This document shows, piece after piece, positions 56,410 to 63,665 of a DNA stretch of 63,665 nucleotides (positions are counted from its first letter, which is position 1; every line of letters begins with the position of its first letter). The notes beneath the pieces were generated by a model. It did not search any database, was not told where the DNA came from, and saw nothing but the letters and a program-made list of their open reading frames with translations. Location: the NCBI GenBank assembly GCA_013821605.1, contig JACDGP010000014.1, positions 1 through 63,665 on the forward strand. Reading direction: 5' to 3'. Position numbers and translations under genes: made by a program. This DNA comes from Herpetosiphonaceae bacterium (lineage in GTDB: Bacteria; Chloroflexota; Chloroflexia; Chloroflexales; Kallotenuaceae).

Positions 56410-58776
56410 TTACTTGGCAATGTACGCAGCAGTAACGAGAGCAGAGCGGCTACAACTGGTGATACCAGCCTGGGCGATCAAGGCGGTCGCCTTGTCGGCA
56501 TCAACCGGTTTAGAGAAGAGATAGCCTTGACCATAGTCACAGCCGAGACGACGGAGATGCTGGGATTGAGCGGCTGTTTCTACACCTTCGGCAATGACAT
56601 CAAGCCGCAGATTGTGCGCCAGAGTAACGATCGTTTCGATCATGTTGGCATGCTGACCATCGGCATCTAACCGGCCGATGAACGAGCGGTCGATCTTTAA
56701 AGTGCTGATCGGAAATTGATGCAAGGCGCTCAAGGATGAATAGCCGGTACCGAAGTCGTCGATGTGCAACTGAATACCAAGCGAACGCAGATATGCCAGA
56801 ACTTCGGCAGAAGAGCCAGCATGATCCATGATGACTGTCTCGGTTATTTCGAGCCGGAGATAGCGCATACTGGCACCAAGTTCCCGAGCGATGGCATCAA
56901 TATGCTTGGTCAAGTCGGGATGCGCCAATTGAGTGCCGGAAAAGTTGACACTCATGGTGAGCGCAGAATAGTCAGGAAAGTGGGCTTGCCAGATGCGCAT
57001 CTGCCGGCAGGCTTCAGTAAGCACAAGCCAACCGATCGGGGCAATGAGACCGGTCTCCTCGGCAATAGGAACAAATTCGCCGGGGGCTAGGAGCCCGCGT
57101 TGGGGATGCTGCCAGCGTACCAGTGCCTCAAAGCCTGTAATCTGCTCCGTTTGCATCGAAACAATCGGTTGGTAGTACACGACAAACTCCTGGCGCTCGA
57201 TCGCTCGACGTAAATCCATCTCGAGCTGGAGTACTTCTACAGCGCGAACATGCATTGCCCGATGGAACACAATGTGGCGCGCGCGGCCCATCGCTTTGGC
57301 GCGGTACAGCGCGATGTCGGCATCGCGGAGCACCTCCTCAGGCTGTTCGTAGTCAGCCTGACTGAAGGCAATGCCCATACTGATGGCAGAGAAGACTTCG
57401 TTCACCTGCAATACAAACGGAGCTTCCATATGCACTTGCAGCCGATCCGCAACTGAGGTAGCAAAGTGCAGATTAGTGATACCATCAAGTAAGATAGCGA
57501 ACTCATCGCCGCCAAGTCGAGCTACAGTGTCATTAGGACGTACCGCCGCTAACAACCGCCGTCCTAACTCAACTAACAACTCATCGCCAGCAGTATGACC
57601 GAGGCTATCGTTAACCACCTTGAAGCGATCAAGGTCCAGAAACAGCACCGCAAAGAGATAGTCAGGATGACGGCGCACCTGTTTGACCGCCTTGCCAAGG
57701 CGATCCATGAACAAGACACGATTGGGTAAGCCGGTGAGGGAGTCGTGGAGCGCATCGTGAATAAGCTGCTCTTCCGCTTGTTTACGCACGGTAATATCGG
57801 TTTGGGAGCCGGCGATACGGGTGGTTTGCCCATCCTGATTACAGACGGCTAAGCCACGCGAGAGGATCCAATGATAGCGGCCATTCACATCACGCATGCG
57901 ATGTTCGCTCTCAAAATGAGGAGTGAGTCCGTCACGATGTACCGCAAGCTCGGCCTTGACGCGGATGCGGTCGTCCTCGTGGATACGGTTAAACCATTCA
58001 TCAGGGCTTGTGCCAACTTCATCTTCGCCGCAACCCAGCATTTCCTTCCAGCGCGTTGAGTAGTAGACCTCGTTGGTCAGCAGGTCCCAATCCCAGAGGC
58101 CGTCGTTAGCACCACGGGCCGCGAGGCTGTACCGCTCCTCAGCTGCTCGGGTACGAGCAAGCGTATCGTTGAGCCGGCTGCTGAACTGCCACAAGAGCAC
58201 GAGCACTAAGCCAATCGTGGTTGTTAGTGAGGCGATGCGGAAACCGACCACAAACCAGTCTGGTAAGCGTGACCATGATGACACAAACTCACCGCACAGG
58301 ACGATGACGATGGTTGTCAGAAAAGCGGCAACTGTCAGGAAGCGTAACGAACGACCGTCAAGGTATGGAAGTGCGAGGGCCACAGCCAATAGCGGAATAC
58401 ATGCGAGGGTTGGGAATAAAGCAGGCTGAAGCAGGACGATTAATACACTTGCTCCCAGGAGGGCGACACAGATCGTAGAGACTGCTTCTTTCAAACGCTC
58501 ACGCCGTACCAGGACTTGTGCCAGAAACAATACACCACTACAGAGGATCAGGACTATGGCAGTGATACCCGTGGGAAGATCACGAAAGACGATAAAGCCA
58601 ATCGCCGCAATGAGCGCAAAACCAAAATTGGAAGGCACAATCCAGCGCAGGAATTGATGGAGCCGCACGAGCTGTGCGGCTTGGTCAGCGTACATTGGCA
58701 CACGGTTGGTCACGGGCAAAGCCTGCTCCCGAATACTCCGCTGAAGATGGCTGTCACCGCTTAAGATTTTATCCAC
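56410..58776 (-). CDS. Membrane GGDEF-EAL protein with PAS domain (c-di-GMP turnover)
   Basis: 788 aa from a GTG at 58776. About six membrane helices (residues 45-205) precede a PAS domain (about 225-340; NDGLWDWDLLTNEVYYSTRW, IAGSQTDITVRKQAEEQL). The GGDEF domain (about 345-505) has active-site RLGGDEF and an I-site-like RPND five residues upstream. The EAL domain (about 525-765) has GFEALVRW and conserved IDDFGTGYSSL and KIDRSFI. It could both make and degrade c-di-GMP. With the GGDEF regulator in the chemosensory operon it points to surface- or motility-linked c-di-GMP control. It has no cognate operon partner. Confidence 0.95.
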   Translation of the reverse strand: MDKILSGDSHLQRSIREQALPVTNRVPMYADQAAQLVRLHQFLRWIVPSNFGFALIAAIGFIVFRDLPTGITAIVLILCSGVLFLAQVLVRRERLKEAVSTICVALLGASVLIVLLQPALFPTLACIPLLAVALALPYLDGRSLRFLTVAAFLTTIVIVLCGEFVSSWSRLPDWFVVGFRIASLTTTIGLVLVLLWQFSSRLNDTLARTRAAEERYSLAARGANDGLWDWDLLTNEVYYSTRWKEMLGCGEDEVGTSPDEWFNRIHEDDRIRVKAELAVHRDGLTPHFESEHRMRDVNGRYHWILSRGLAVCNQDGQTTRIAGSQTDITVRKQAEEQLIHDALHDSLTGLPNRVLFMDRLGKAVKQVRRHPDYLFAVLFLDLDRFKVVNDSLGHTAGDELLVELGRRLLAAVRPNDTVARLGGDEFAILLDGITNLHFATSVADRLQVHMEAPFVLQVNEVFSAISMGIAFSQADYEQPEEVLRDADIALYRAKAMGRARHIVFHRAMHVRAVEVLQLEMDLRRAIERQEFVVYYQPIVSMQTEQITGFEALVRWQHPQRGLLAPGEFVPIAEETGLIAPIGWLVLTEACRQMRIWQAHFPDYSALTMSVNFSGTQLAHPDLTKHIDAIARELGASMRYLRLEITETVIMDHAGSSAEVLAYLRSLGIQLHIDDFGTGYSSLSALHQFPISTLKIDRSFIGRLDADGQHANMIETIVTLAHNLRLDVIAEGVETAAQSQHLRRLGCDYGQGYLFSKPVDADKATALIAQAGITSCSRSALVTAAYIAK

Positions 58777-58897
58777 ATTCTTTAGCTTATAGTGAGTTTA
58801 CCTTAAATTGGCTTAGCGAGGAACAGGAAAAACTCCTAGAAGGGTTGGTTCTGTTAGTTCCTGATCAACAGGACCGCTCAAACGTTGACATGCGATG

Positions 58898-59938
58898 TTA
58901 GGCATCGCTGCCTATGGACGGGGTTAGTAGATATCTGTAGGAGGTGTATGACCAGTCTAAATTGCCACGCATCCAAGAACGCAACATGCCGAGATAGCGT
59001 TGTAATTCAGGATCGATTACTGAGCCAAATGAGGGCAACCGTTGCTCCATATTAATAAAGGAGCGTACCTCGGCGTCATGCAGAGCAGCGGCACGCGCAA
59101 TCGCTTCCTTGAGGGAGAGACGGTACTTGTGCTGGAGCGTCAAAACGAGGTTATGCACGTCGCCCATTTTCATCTCTTTGCCGAGCGACAGAATATCGTT
59201 CGACCAACAGACGACATTGATGGCAGACCGGGTGAGATGGATGACCAGGGCGTCTTCCGTCACTGCAGTGGGGAGCTGAATATCTTCGGTGATCTCAAAG
59301 AGGGCGACGTAGGGATACATGCCACCGGTAAACGCTCGCTTTTTAATATACGTGGTTACGTCCGGTATTATGCCATTGGCACGATTCGTCGCCTCCCAAA
59401 TCGACGCTTCAAGACACTCCTGACAGTTGGTGATAAAGCGTCGCATCCATTCCGCAGAGGCCTTTAACAATAGACGTTCGCGCAGATCGTGGAGCGCGTG
59501 CAACATCGGATTGTCTTGGTCCGTGACAGCCGCTCCACGCAAGATAGTGAGTGTACGATGATGCAGAGCTTGGAGTTGCTTGGGATGCTTGCCAATCCCT
59601 AACTCATCACAGTGGTCATCCAAAATGAAGAGCCATGTCGTCCAATCTGTGACCAGTTGTAGCTCGGCAAGCGGCGTATGCGGATGGGCGCGTGCGGTAA
59701 GCAAACCGATGCGCATCGCGTCCAGGCGTTCGTATGCAGCTGGCCCCTCCAGGAGCTTAAATCGACGAGCCCACTCAACAGTCTGCTGACCGACTACCTC
59801 AAGGCCCCGGTTAATCGCCGAAGGAAACGGGCAGTAGAGCTCAGGGAGCGCAACTTGCTCCACCATTTCCTTGACTGTTTGCGTGTGAGGGTTGGATGAA
59901 ACCAACCGCGTGGACTCCGGCAACCTAGCCTTCATCAT
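58898..59938 (-). CDS. Class I terpene synthase
   Basis: 346 aa, ATG at 59938 with GGAG upstream. The metal-binding aspartate motif is FILDDHCDE and the NSE triad is NDILSLGKEM, with an Arg-Tyr pair near the C-terminus (TSYRYLL). Length and motifs fit bacterial class I sesquiterpene or related synthases, which ionise a prenyl diphosphate with Mg2+ and cyclise it. The product cannot be inferred. No prenyltransferase or P450 is adjacent. It may produce a volatile or pigment-independent terpene. It is the clearest secondary-metabolism gene in the window. Confidence 0.93.
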   Translation of the reverse strand: MMKARLPESTRLVSSNPHTQTVKEMVEQVALPELYCPFPSAINRGLEVVGQQTVEWARRFKLLEGPAAYERLDAMRIGLLTARAHPHTPLAELQLVTDWTTWLFILDDHCDELGIGKHPKQLQALHHRTLTILRGAAVTDQDNPMLHALHDLRERLLLKASAEWMRRFITNCQECLEASIWEATNRANGIIPDVTTYIKKRAFTGGMYPYVALFEITEDIQLPTAVTEDALVIHLTRSAINVVCWSNDILSLGKEMKMGDVHNLVLTLQHKYRLSLKEAIARAAALHDAEVRSFINMEQRLPSFGSVIDPELQRYLGMLRSWMRGNLDWSYTSYRYLLTPSIGSDA

Positions 59939-59965
59939 TCTTCAACTCCAGTACGAAAGGGGGTA

Positions 59966-60112
59966 ATGATTGTGACGACGGCCCAGCTTTCGGTTCAGGA
60001 TGTACTAGTGGTATCGGCTGAACAGCTCGTGCCGCAATCTGGAATAACCGTATGTGCCGAAGCAGGACGGCGGTATTCAATATTGCACAGGACAATTATG
60101 ATCTATAGATGA
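59966..60112 (+). CDS. Possible small protein, divergent from terpene synthase
   Basis: 48 codons starting MIVTTAQLSVQDVLVVSAEQ and ending RTIMIYR, with AAAGGGGG just upstream as ribosome site. The start lies 27 bases from the terpene synthase start, in the opposite direction. It has no recognisable family and no membrane segment. The good ribosome site favours translation, but a gene this short can arise by chance. Confidence 0.3.
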   Translation: MIVTTAQLSVQDVLVVSAEQLVPQSGITVCAEAGRRYSILHRTIMIYR

Positions 60113-60255
60113 GGGGTTATTGCGGGAAGATGTGGTACCTACAATCCTGTATGACTTCAACATTAGTACGGAATGGCTACCTGACCAACGTAAGCGAATA
60201 GCGATGCATATACATAAAAAGCGCGTATGAACGGGGCAATCGTCGTCGCTAGAGA

Positions 60256-60284
60256 TTGCCCTGCGACTTTGAATGTGCTATACT
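60256..60284 (+). promoter_or_regulatory. Promoter of the rpsF-ssb-rpsR operon
   Basis: -35 TTGCCC (60256-60261), 17-bp spacer, -10 TATACT (60279-60284) preceded by TGC. Transcription would start near 60291, leaving a leader of about 110 nt. Confidence 0.7.
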
Positions 60285-60399
60285 GCGCGTTCGAGTTTGA
60301 ACGATGAGCGTTCTTCTCCTTCTGCTCTGCGACGATTGACAGCCACGCGCGGCTGGTGATCTGTTTGCAGGGTAACTCCATAGAAGGGAGGTGTTTCTG

Positions 60400-60738
60400 T
60401 TGCGCGACTACGAATTGATGTATATCATCGCGCCCACCCACGGTGACGATGAAGCCTGTGCCGCTTTTGCTGGGCAGATGGCGGCGGCGATAACGGCGAA
60501 TGGTGCGGAGATTACGCCCAACGCGAGCTTGCAACCGATTAGCGGTCGCCGGAAGTTAGCGTATGCTATGCGGCGTGAATCCAAAGACGTGCAGGAGGGC
60601 TACTACGTCCTGTTGCAGTTTCAAGCCGAGCCAGCCAAAATTGCAGAGATCGAGCGCTCGATCAAGCTGGCCGATCCGATTATGCGGTATTTGATAACCT
60701 TGCCGACCGCCGAAGCGAACAAGCCCATTGAGGAATAA
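60400..60738 (+). CDS. rpsF: 30S ribosomal protein S6
   Basis: 112 aa from a TTG at 60400 (then RDYELMYIIAP, the standard S6 N-terminus after Met), with AGGGAGG eight bases upstream; the GTG at 60391 overlaps that site and is rejected. LRP/ISGRRKLAYAMRRESKDVQE and the C-terminal DPIMRYLITL are typical. It binds S18 and the central domain of 16S rRNA in the small subunit. It leads the conserved rpsF-ssb-rpsR order. Confidence 0.96.
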   Translation: MRDYELMYIIAPTHGDDEACAAFAGQMAAAITANGAEITPNASLQPISGRRKLAYAMRRESKDVQEGYYVLLQFQAEPAKIAEIERSIKLADPIMRYLITLPTAEANKPIEE

Positions 60739-60759
60739 CGGGAGAATCCTAAGGTAGCC

Positions 60760-61191
60760 GTGGCGAAAGACCTCAACAAAGTTATGTTGATCGGTCGGTT
60801 GGGAACCGAACCTGAGCTACGGTATACACCGCAGGGAACGCCCATTACCACATTTCGGTTGGCGGTGTCGCGCCAGTGGCGCGACAGCGAAGGGCATACA
60901 CGTGATGAGACTGATTGGTTTACGGTCGTAGCGTGGAGCCGATTAGCTGAAATCTGCGGCCAGTACCTGCACAAGGCAGCGCGGGTGTATATCGAGGGTC
61001 GCCTCCAAAACCATAGTTGGGACGAGCCGCAAACAGGTGAAAAACGACAGCGGACGGAGATTGTCGCGACGGACATGATTATTCTGGATGGGCACCCCAG
61101 CGGTGATGAGGGTGGCAACCGACAACCACGCACGCTGCCATCGGATACGGAGTCAAGCATAGGCTTTGGGGACGAAGATATTCCATTCTAA
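60760..61191 (+). CDS. ssb: Single-stranded DNA-binding protein
   Basis: 143 aa from a GTG at 60760. The OB fold (about 1-108) has NKVMLIGRLGTEPELRYTPQ, ITTFRLAVSRQWRD, DWFTVVAWSRLAEICGQYLH and VYIEGRLQNHSW. A Gly/Ser-rich linker leads to the acidic tip FGDEDIPF, which docks replication and repair partners. It coats single-stranded DNA. The tip is nearly identical to the consensus, and position between rpsF and rpsR is typical. Confidence 0.96.
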   Translation: MAKDLNKVMLIGRLGTEPELRYTPQGTPITTFRLAVSRQWRDSEGHTRDETDWFTVVAWSRLAEICGQYLHKAARVYIEGRLQNHSWDEPQTGEKRQRTEIVATDMIILDGHPSGDEGGNRQPRTLPSDTESSIGFGDEDIPF

Positions 61192-61212
61192 AAAGACAAG
61201 GTAAAGCAGGCT

Positions 61213-61557
61213 ATGAGTGATAATTATCAAAGTCGTGGTGGCGATGATCGGCGGCGTATGGGACCGCCGACAGGGCCCGACGCAATGGATGGAGGCGAGG
61301 GCGGAGCGCCTCAAGCGGGGGGGCGGCGCCGCTATACACCTCGCCGCAAGGTGTGTATGTTCTGCGCCGATAAGATTCGCACGCCGGACTACAAGGATCT
61401 GAAGCGCTTGCAGCGACATGTGTCGGAGCGTGGCAAAATTCTGCCCCGCCGTCGCACCGGTGCATGTGCTCGTCACCAACGTGGGCTGGCCACGGCGGTG
61501 AAGCGGGCAAGGCATATGGCTTTATTACCGTTTGTCGCCGCGCCGGGACGTGGCTAA
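61213..61557 (+). CDS. rpsR: 30S ribosomal protein S18
   Basis: 114 aa, ATG at 61213, 21 bases after the ssb stop. The conserved core begins at [12 protein letters not shown] and continues [40 protein letters not shown] and [10 protein letters not shown]. Two Cys in CMFC with a later Cys suggest the zinc-binding form. The 35-residue Gly/Arg-rich N-terminal extension is longer than usual. It binds S6 in the small subunit. Confidence 0.96.
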   Translation: MSDNYQSRGGDDRRRMGPPTGPDAMDGGEGGAPQAGGRRRYTPRRKVCMFCADKIRTPDYKDLKRLQRHVSERGKILPRRRTGACARHQRGLATAVKRARHMALLPFVAAPGRG

Positions 61558-61591
61558 GCCTGCGGTTCAAGATAGACTAAAGCTTTTTTAG

Positions 61592-61622
61592 ACGGGCATG
61601 GGAGCATAGCGCCCATGCCCGT
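61592..61622 (+). terminator. Intrinsic terminator of the ribosomal operon
   Basis: ACGGGCATGGG (61592-61602) pairs perfectly with CCCATGCCCGT (61612-61622), with a 9-nt loop, followed by TTCG. It separates rpsR from the PpiC gene. Confidence 0.75.
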
Positions 61623-61637
61623 TTCGTGTGAGCATGT

Positions 61638-63248
61638 ATGAGCAACCGACCTCGTTCACCTCAATCGCCCCAACCACAACGCCCTTTGACGAAACGGCAA
61701 ATCGCCGAGCGGCAGCGCGAGAATTATGCGCAACGGCGCCTCATCTTGGTCCTAAGTGGGGCCATTGGCCTCGCCTTATTGTTGGTCATCATCGGCGTCG
61801 CCTATGATCGCTTGTATGTACCAAGTCGAAGTATTCGCGCCGTTAATGGTCAAACCCTGACGCGCGCAACTTCTGATCGTGTCGCACGGGCCACCACCTT
61901 GCAGGAGATGATCCGCAATCTCGAGTTCAGTAAAATTCTGGGACCGGATCAAAGCTTGGGGCAGCAAGGGGATACGTTTAAAAATCAGATTGTCACGGCC
62001 AATAGTACATTAGCCGACCTCGGTACAGTCCGGGGGCAACAAACGCCGGTTAGTGATGCACAGGTCACGACCTGGACCGATCAAACGATTGCAGACGAGA
62101 AGGCCAAACAACAGTTCGGGATCGATCCGCAAGTGGGCGAGATCGACCAAGCTATTGTATCGCAGTACGGGGGACTACTGTCTTCACCCGCACCGGTTAC
62201 CGCTACAACGACGGTGAGTGGCACAACAACTGCAGCAAATACTGCGCAACCGGGGAGCAGTGCCACCGCTCAGGGTACGCCTACGACGGCTACAGCCAAA
62301 AGCACACCAACGCTGTCGCCCAGTCCTACCAGAGGACCATCGCCAACGCCCTCACCAAGTCCGAGCCCAAGTGCCTCGCCTGTGCCGCAAGTGGCGACCC
62401 AGAAGGCCGCTCAAATTGTGGATGTACTGTATACCGAGTACGAAAACATCCTCAAAACACTGCCAGCCGATACACCGTCAGCTTCAAAACAGGCTAATGC
62501 AAGCAAAGCCGAGTTCCTACAGGCGCTCCATGATCAGTTCCGAGCGGAGGTGATTACGACGCAAGTCAAGAATAAGCTACCGCTTGATATAGCAAGTCAG
62601 CCCGACCAGATTACCGTGCGCCATATTCTGCTCAAGGTGCCGAAGCCAAGCCAAACTCCGATAGCACCAGCAGGAACAACGCCAACTCCACACGCAACCA
62701 GCGCAGTAACACCGACAGCGACGATGACCGCCGTTCCAACCCCTACTTTGAGCCCAGGGGCGCTTGAGCAGGCTTACCAGGCGCGGTTGCCGGAGGCGAT
62801 GGCGATCTACCAGCAGGTGAGCGCGCATGCAGAGACGTTTGCGGATGTCGCTAAGGCGAAATCGGAGGATGAGACGACGGCGGCTAAGGGCGGTGAGCTG
62901 CCAGCATTTCCAAAAACAGGCCAGATGGTCCAGCCGTTTGCAGATGCGGCGTTTGCACTCAAAGAGAATGGGATTAGCCAACCGGTAAAGACACAGTTCG
63001 GCTGGCATATCATCCAGCGGTTGCCCGAAGAGCCGCAGGCCAAAAAGGACCGCCTGCAGACGGCGGCATATACCAAGTGGCTAGACGCGGCACGGGCCTC
63101 TGCCACGATTGTGCCGCCGCTAACTGCTACACCCACCGCTGTGCCACCACCACCACCGCCAAGCGCACTGCCATCCAGCAGTGCAGCCGTGCCAGCACCA
63201 CAGGTGACGGCCGGTGCAACTGCGGCGACAGCTGTGCCCAGCAAGTAG
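61638..63248 (+). CDS. Membrane-anchored PpiC-type peptidyl-prolyl isomerase (foldase)
   Basis: 536 aa, ATG at 61638, only 15 bases after the preceding terminator stem. One N-terminal membrane helix (about 35-56) anchors it outside the membrane. A SurA/PrsA-like helical region follows (about 60-170 and 255-325), split by a Thr/Pro/Ser-rich stretch. The parvulin domain begins [15 protein letters not shown] and ends [14 protein letters not shown], with [20 protein letters not shown] in between. An extra Thr/Pro-rich insert (about 345-375) sits inside the parvulin domain. A Pro-rich tail (about 480-536) ends the protein. It should help fold exported proteins. Confidence 0.9.
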   Translation: MSNRPRSPQSPQPQRPLTKRQIAERQRENYAQRRLILVLSGAIGLALLLVIIGVAYDRLYVPSRSIRAVNGQTLTRATSDRVARATTLQEMIRNLEFSKILGPDQSLGQQGDTFKNQIVTANSTLADLGTVRGQQTPVSDAQVTTWTDQTIADEKAKQQFGIDPQVGEIDQAIVSQYGGLLSSPAPVTATTTVSGTTTAANTAQPGSSATAQGTPTTATAKSTPTLSPSPTRGPSPTPSPSPSPSASPVPQVATQKAAQIVDVLYTEYENILKTLPADTPSASKQANASKAEFLQALHDQFRAEVITTQVKNKLPLDIASQPDQITVRHILLKVPKPSQTPIAPAGTTPTPHATSAVTPTATMTAVPTPTLSPGALEQAYQARLPEAMAIYQQVSAHAETFADVAKAKSEDETTAAKGGELPAFPKTGQMVQPFADAAFALKENGISQPVKTQFGWHIIQRLPEEPQAKKDRLQTAAYTKWLDAARASATIVPPLTATPTAVPPPPPPSALPSSSAAVPAPQVTAGATAATAVPSK

Positions 63249-63286
63249 AGATTGCAACAGAGGTGGGGCTAGGAGAAGCATAACAA

Positions 63287-63316
63287 GAAGCGGTGGTGCA
63301 TACACACCACCGCTTC
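63287..63316. terminator. Bidirectional terminator
   Basis: GAAGCGGTGGTG (63287-63298) pairs perfectly with CACCACCGCTTC (63305-63316) over 12 bp around a 6-nt loop. It lies between the convergent ppiC-like and pilin genes. Confidence 0.82.
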
Positions 63317-63335
63317 CAAATTGCCGGAGTTGAAC

Positions 63336-63491
63336 TTAGCTGAGGCCCGAGTTGATCTGGGAGAAGACAGTCGATACCTTTTTACCCAGGACCGTTAAGA
63401 TACCGATAACGACGATTGCGATCAACACGAGGATTAATGCGTACTCGACCAGCCCCTGGCCTTCCTCACGTGCGAAAAAATTGCGTAACAC
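63336..63491 (-). CDS. Flp-type (type IVb) pilin
   Basis: 51 aa from a GTG at 63491, eight bases after AGGGA. The sequence LRNFFAREEGQGLVEYALIL, then VLIAIVVIGILTVLGKKVST, has the charged leader, the Gly before the cleavage site and the Glu at position 5 of the mature pilin, followed by a hydrophobic helix, as in Flp/Fap pilins of tad pili. It would be processed by a TadV-like peptidase and assembled into a tight-adherence or tad-like pilus. No tad cluster is visible in the window. Pilus and c-di-GMP genes nearby fit a surface lifestyle. Confidence 0.9.
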   Translation of the reverse strand: MLRNFFAREEGQGLVEYALILVLIAIVVIGILTVLGKKVSTVFSQINSGLS

Positions 63492-63665
63492 TGAATGTTC
63501 CCTTCGCGAATAAAGTATGAAATCATCAATTACTTGATGTTTGATACTATAGAGCACTACGAAGGGCACAACAATAGGCAGCAAGTCCTATTCTTTTAGC
63601 CGTACTGACGGTATTTGGCAGATCGTGATTAGTTCACAGGTCCTGCATTAGCACCAGTACTGTAT

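Larger units (their letters stand above)
59939..60399. other. 461-bp region between terpene synthase and rpsF
   Basis: It holds a possible 48-codon gene (59966-60112), the rpsF promoter (60256-60284) and a leader of about 110 nt before rpsF. The leader could carry an autoregulatory S6:S18 site, but I cannot fold it with confidence. No terpene-synthase promoter is obvious. Confidence 0.5.

Noticed and set aside
60291-60399. S6:S18 autoregulatory leader before rpsF
   Set aside because: The leader length is suitable, but I could not identify the expected stem with CCG bulge by eye, so no riboregulator is claimed.

Overview
The window (63.7 kb, moderately GC-rich, dense coding on both strands) looks like a chromosomal segment of a Chloroflexota bacterium, most likely class Chloroflexia. 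I base this on the rpsF-ssb-rpsR block followed by a Thr/Pro-rich PpiC foldase, an Flp-type pilin, BTAD/NB-ARC regulators, a chemosensory operon with no flagellar genes nearby, and weak or absent Shine-Dalgarno sites at several genes. This is an inference from gene content and was not tested against a database.

Layout. 1-539: 5' part of a secreted adhesin-like protein. 626-10470 (minus): a nine-gene overlapping chemosensory operon (response regulator, CheW, CheR-TPR, CheW, MCP, hybrid CheA, CheB, HPt-receiver, receiver-GGDEF). Two of its receiver domains lack the phospho-acceptor aspartate. 10.6-13.5 kb: two ECF sigma factors, each followed by a membrane protein. 13.55 kb: tRNA-Ser(GGA). 13.7-23.4 kb: acetyltransferase, adenylate kinase-like gene, a secreted-protein relic, a phosphodiester glycosidase, an aldehyde dehydrogenase, a divergent citrate synthase pair (one with an N-terminal DNA-binding domain), a channel-like protein and a phytase-like esterase.

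23.4-26.1 kb is a gene graveyard: a histidine-kinase relic with an internal stop abuts a luciferase-like oxidoreductase relic, which is split by an IS200/IS605 element (tnpA plus tnpB). The oxidoreductase frame can be restored exactly by removing the element. 26.2-34.5 kb holds small metabolic and regulatory genes, including a BTAD (SARP-like) regulator. Its stop codon is followed directly by an 11-bp-spaced direct repeat and a -10 box, as in SARP promoters.

34.8-40 kb: a single-polypeptide restriction-modification enzyme, then a peroxiredoxin gene whose peroxidatic cysteine codon is TGA. A stem-loop with bacterial SECIS geometry follows the TGA, so this is a probable unannotated selenoprotein and the most notable feature of the window. 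It is followed by a CopZ-like metallochaperone and a MerR regulator, and the trio is bracketed by a second, decayed copy of the restriction enzyme's C-terminus.

40.1-63.5 kb: a CocE hydrolase controlled by a TetR operator pair, a zinc alcohol dehydrogenase, two Gfo/Idh oxidoreductases, an ABC-2 exporter, a sortase-type surface protein with 27-bp repeats, a cytoplasmic HtrA-like protease with a LuxR-type regulator, an NlpC/P60 hydrolase, a GGDEF-EAL protein, a class I terpene synthase, the ribosomal block, a PpiC foldase and a type IVb pilin. Many promoters share an extended -10 box of the form TGnTAYAAT.
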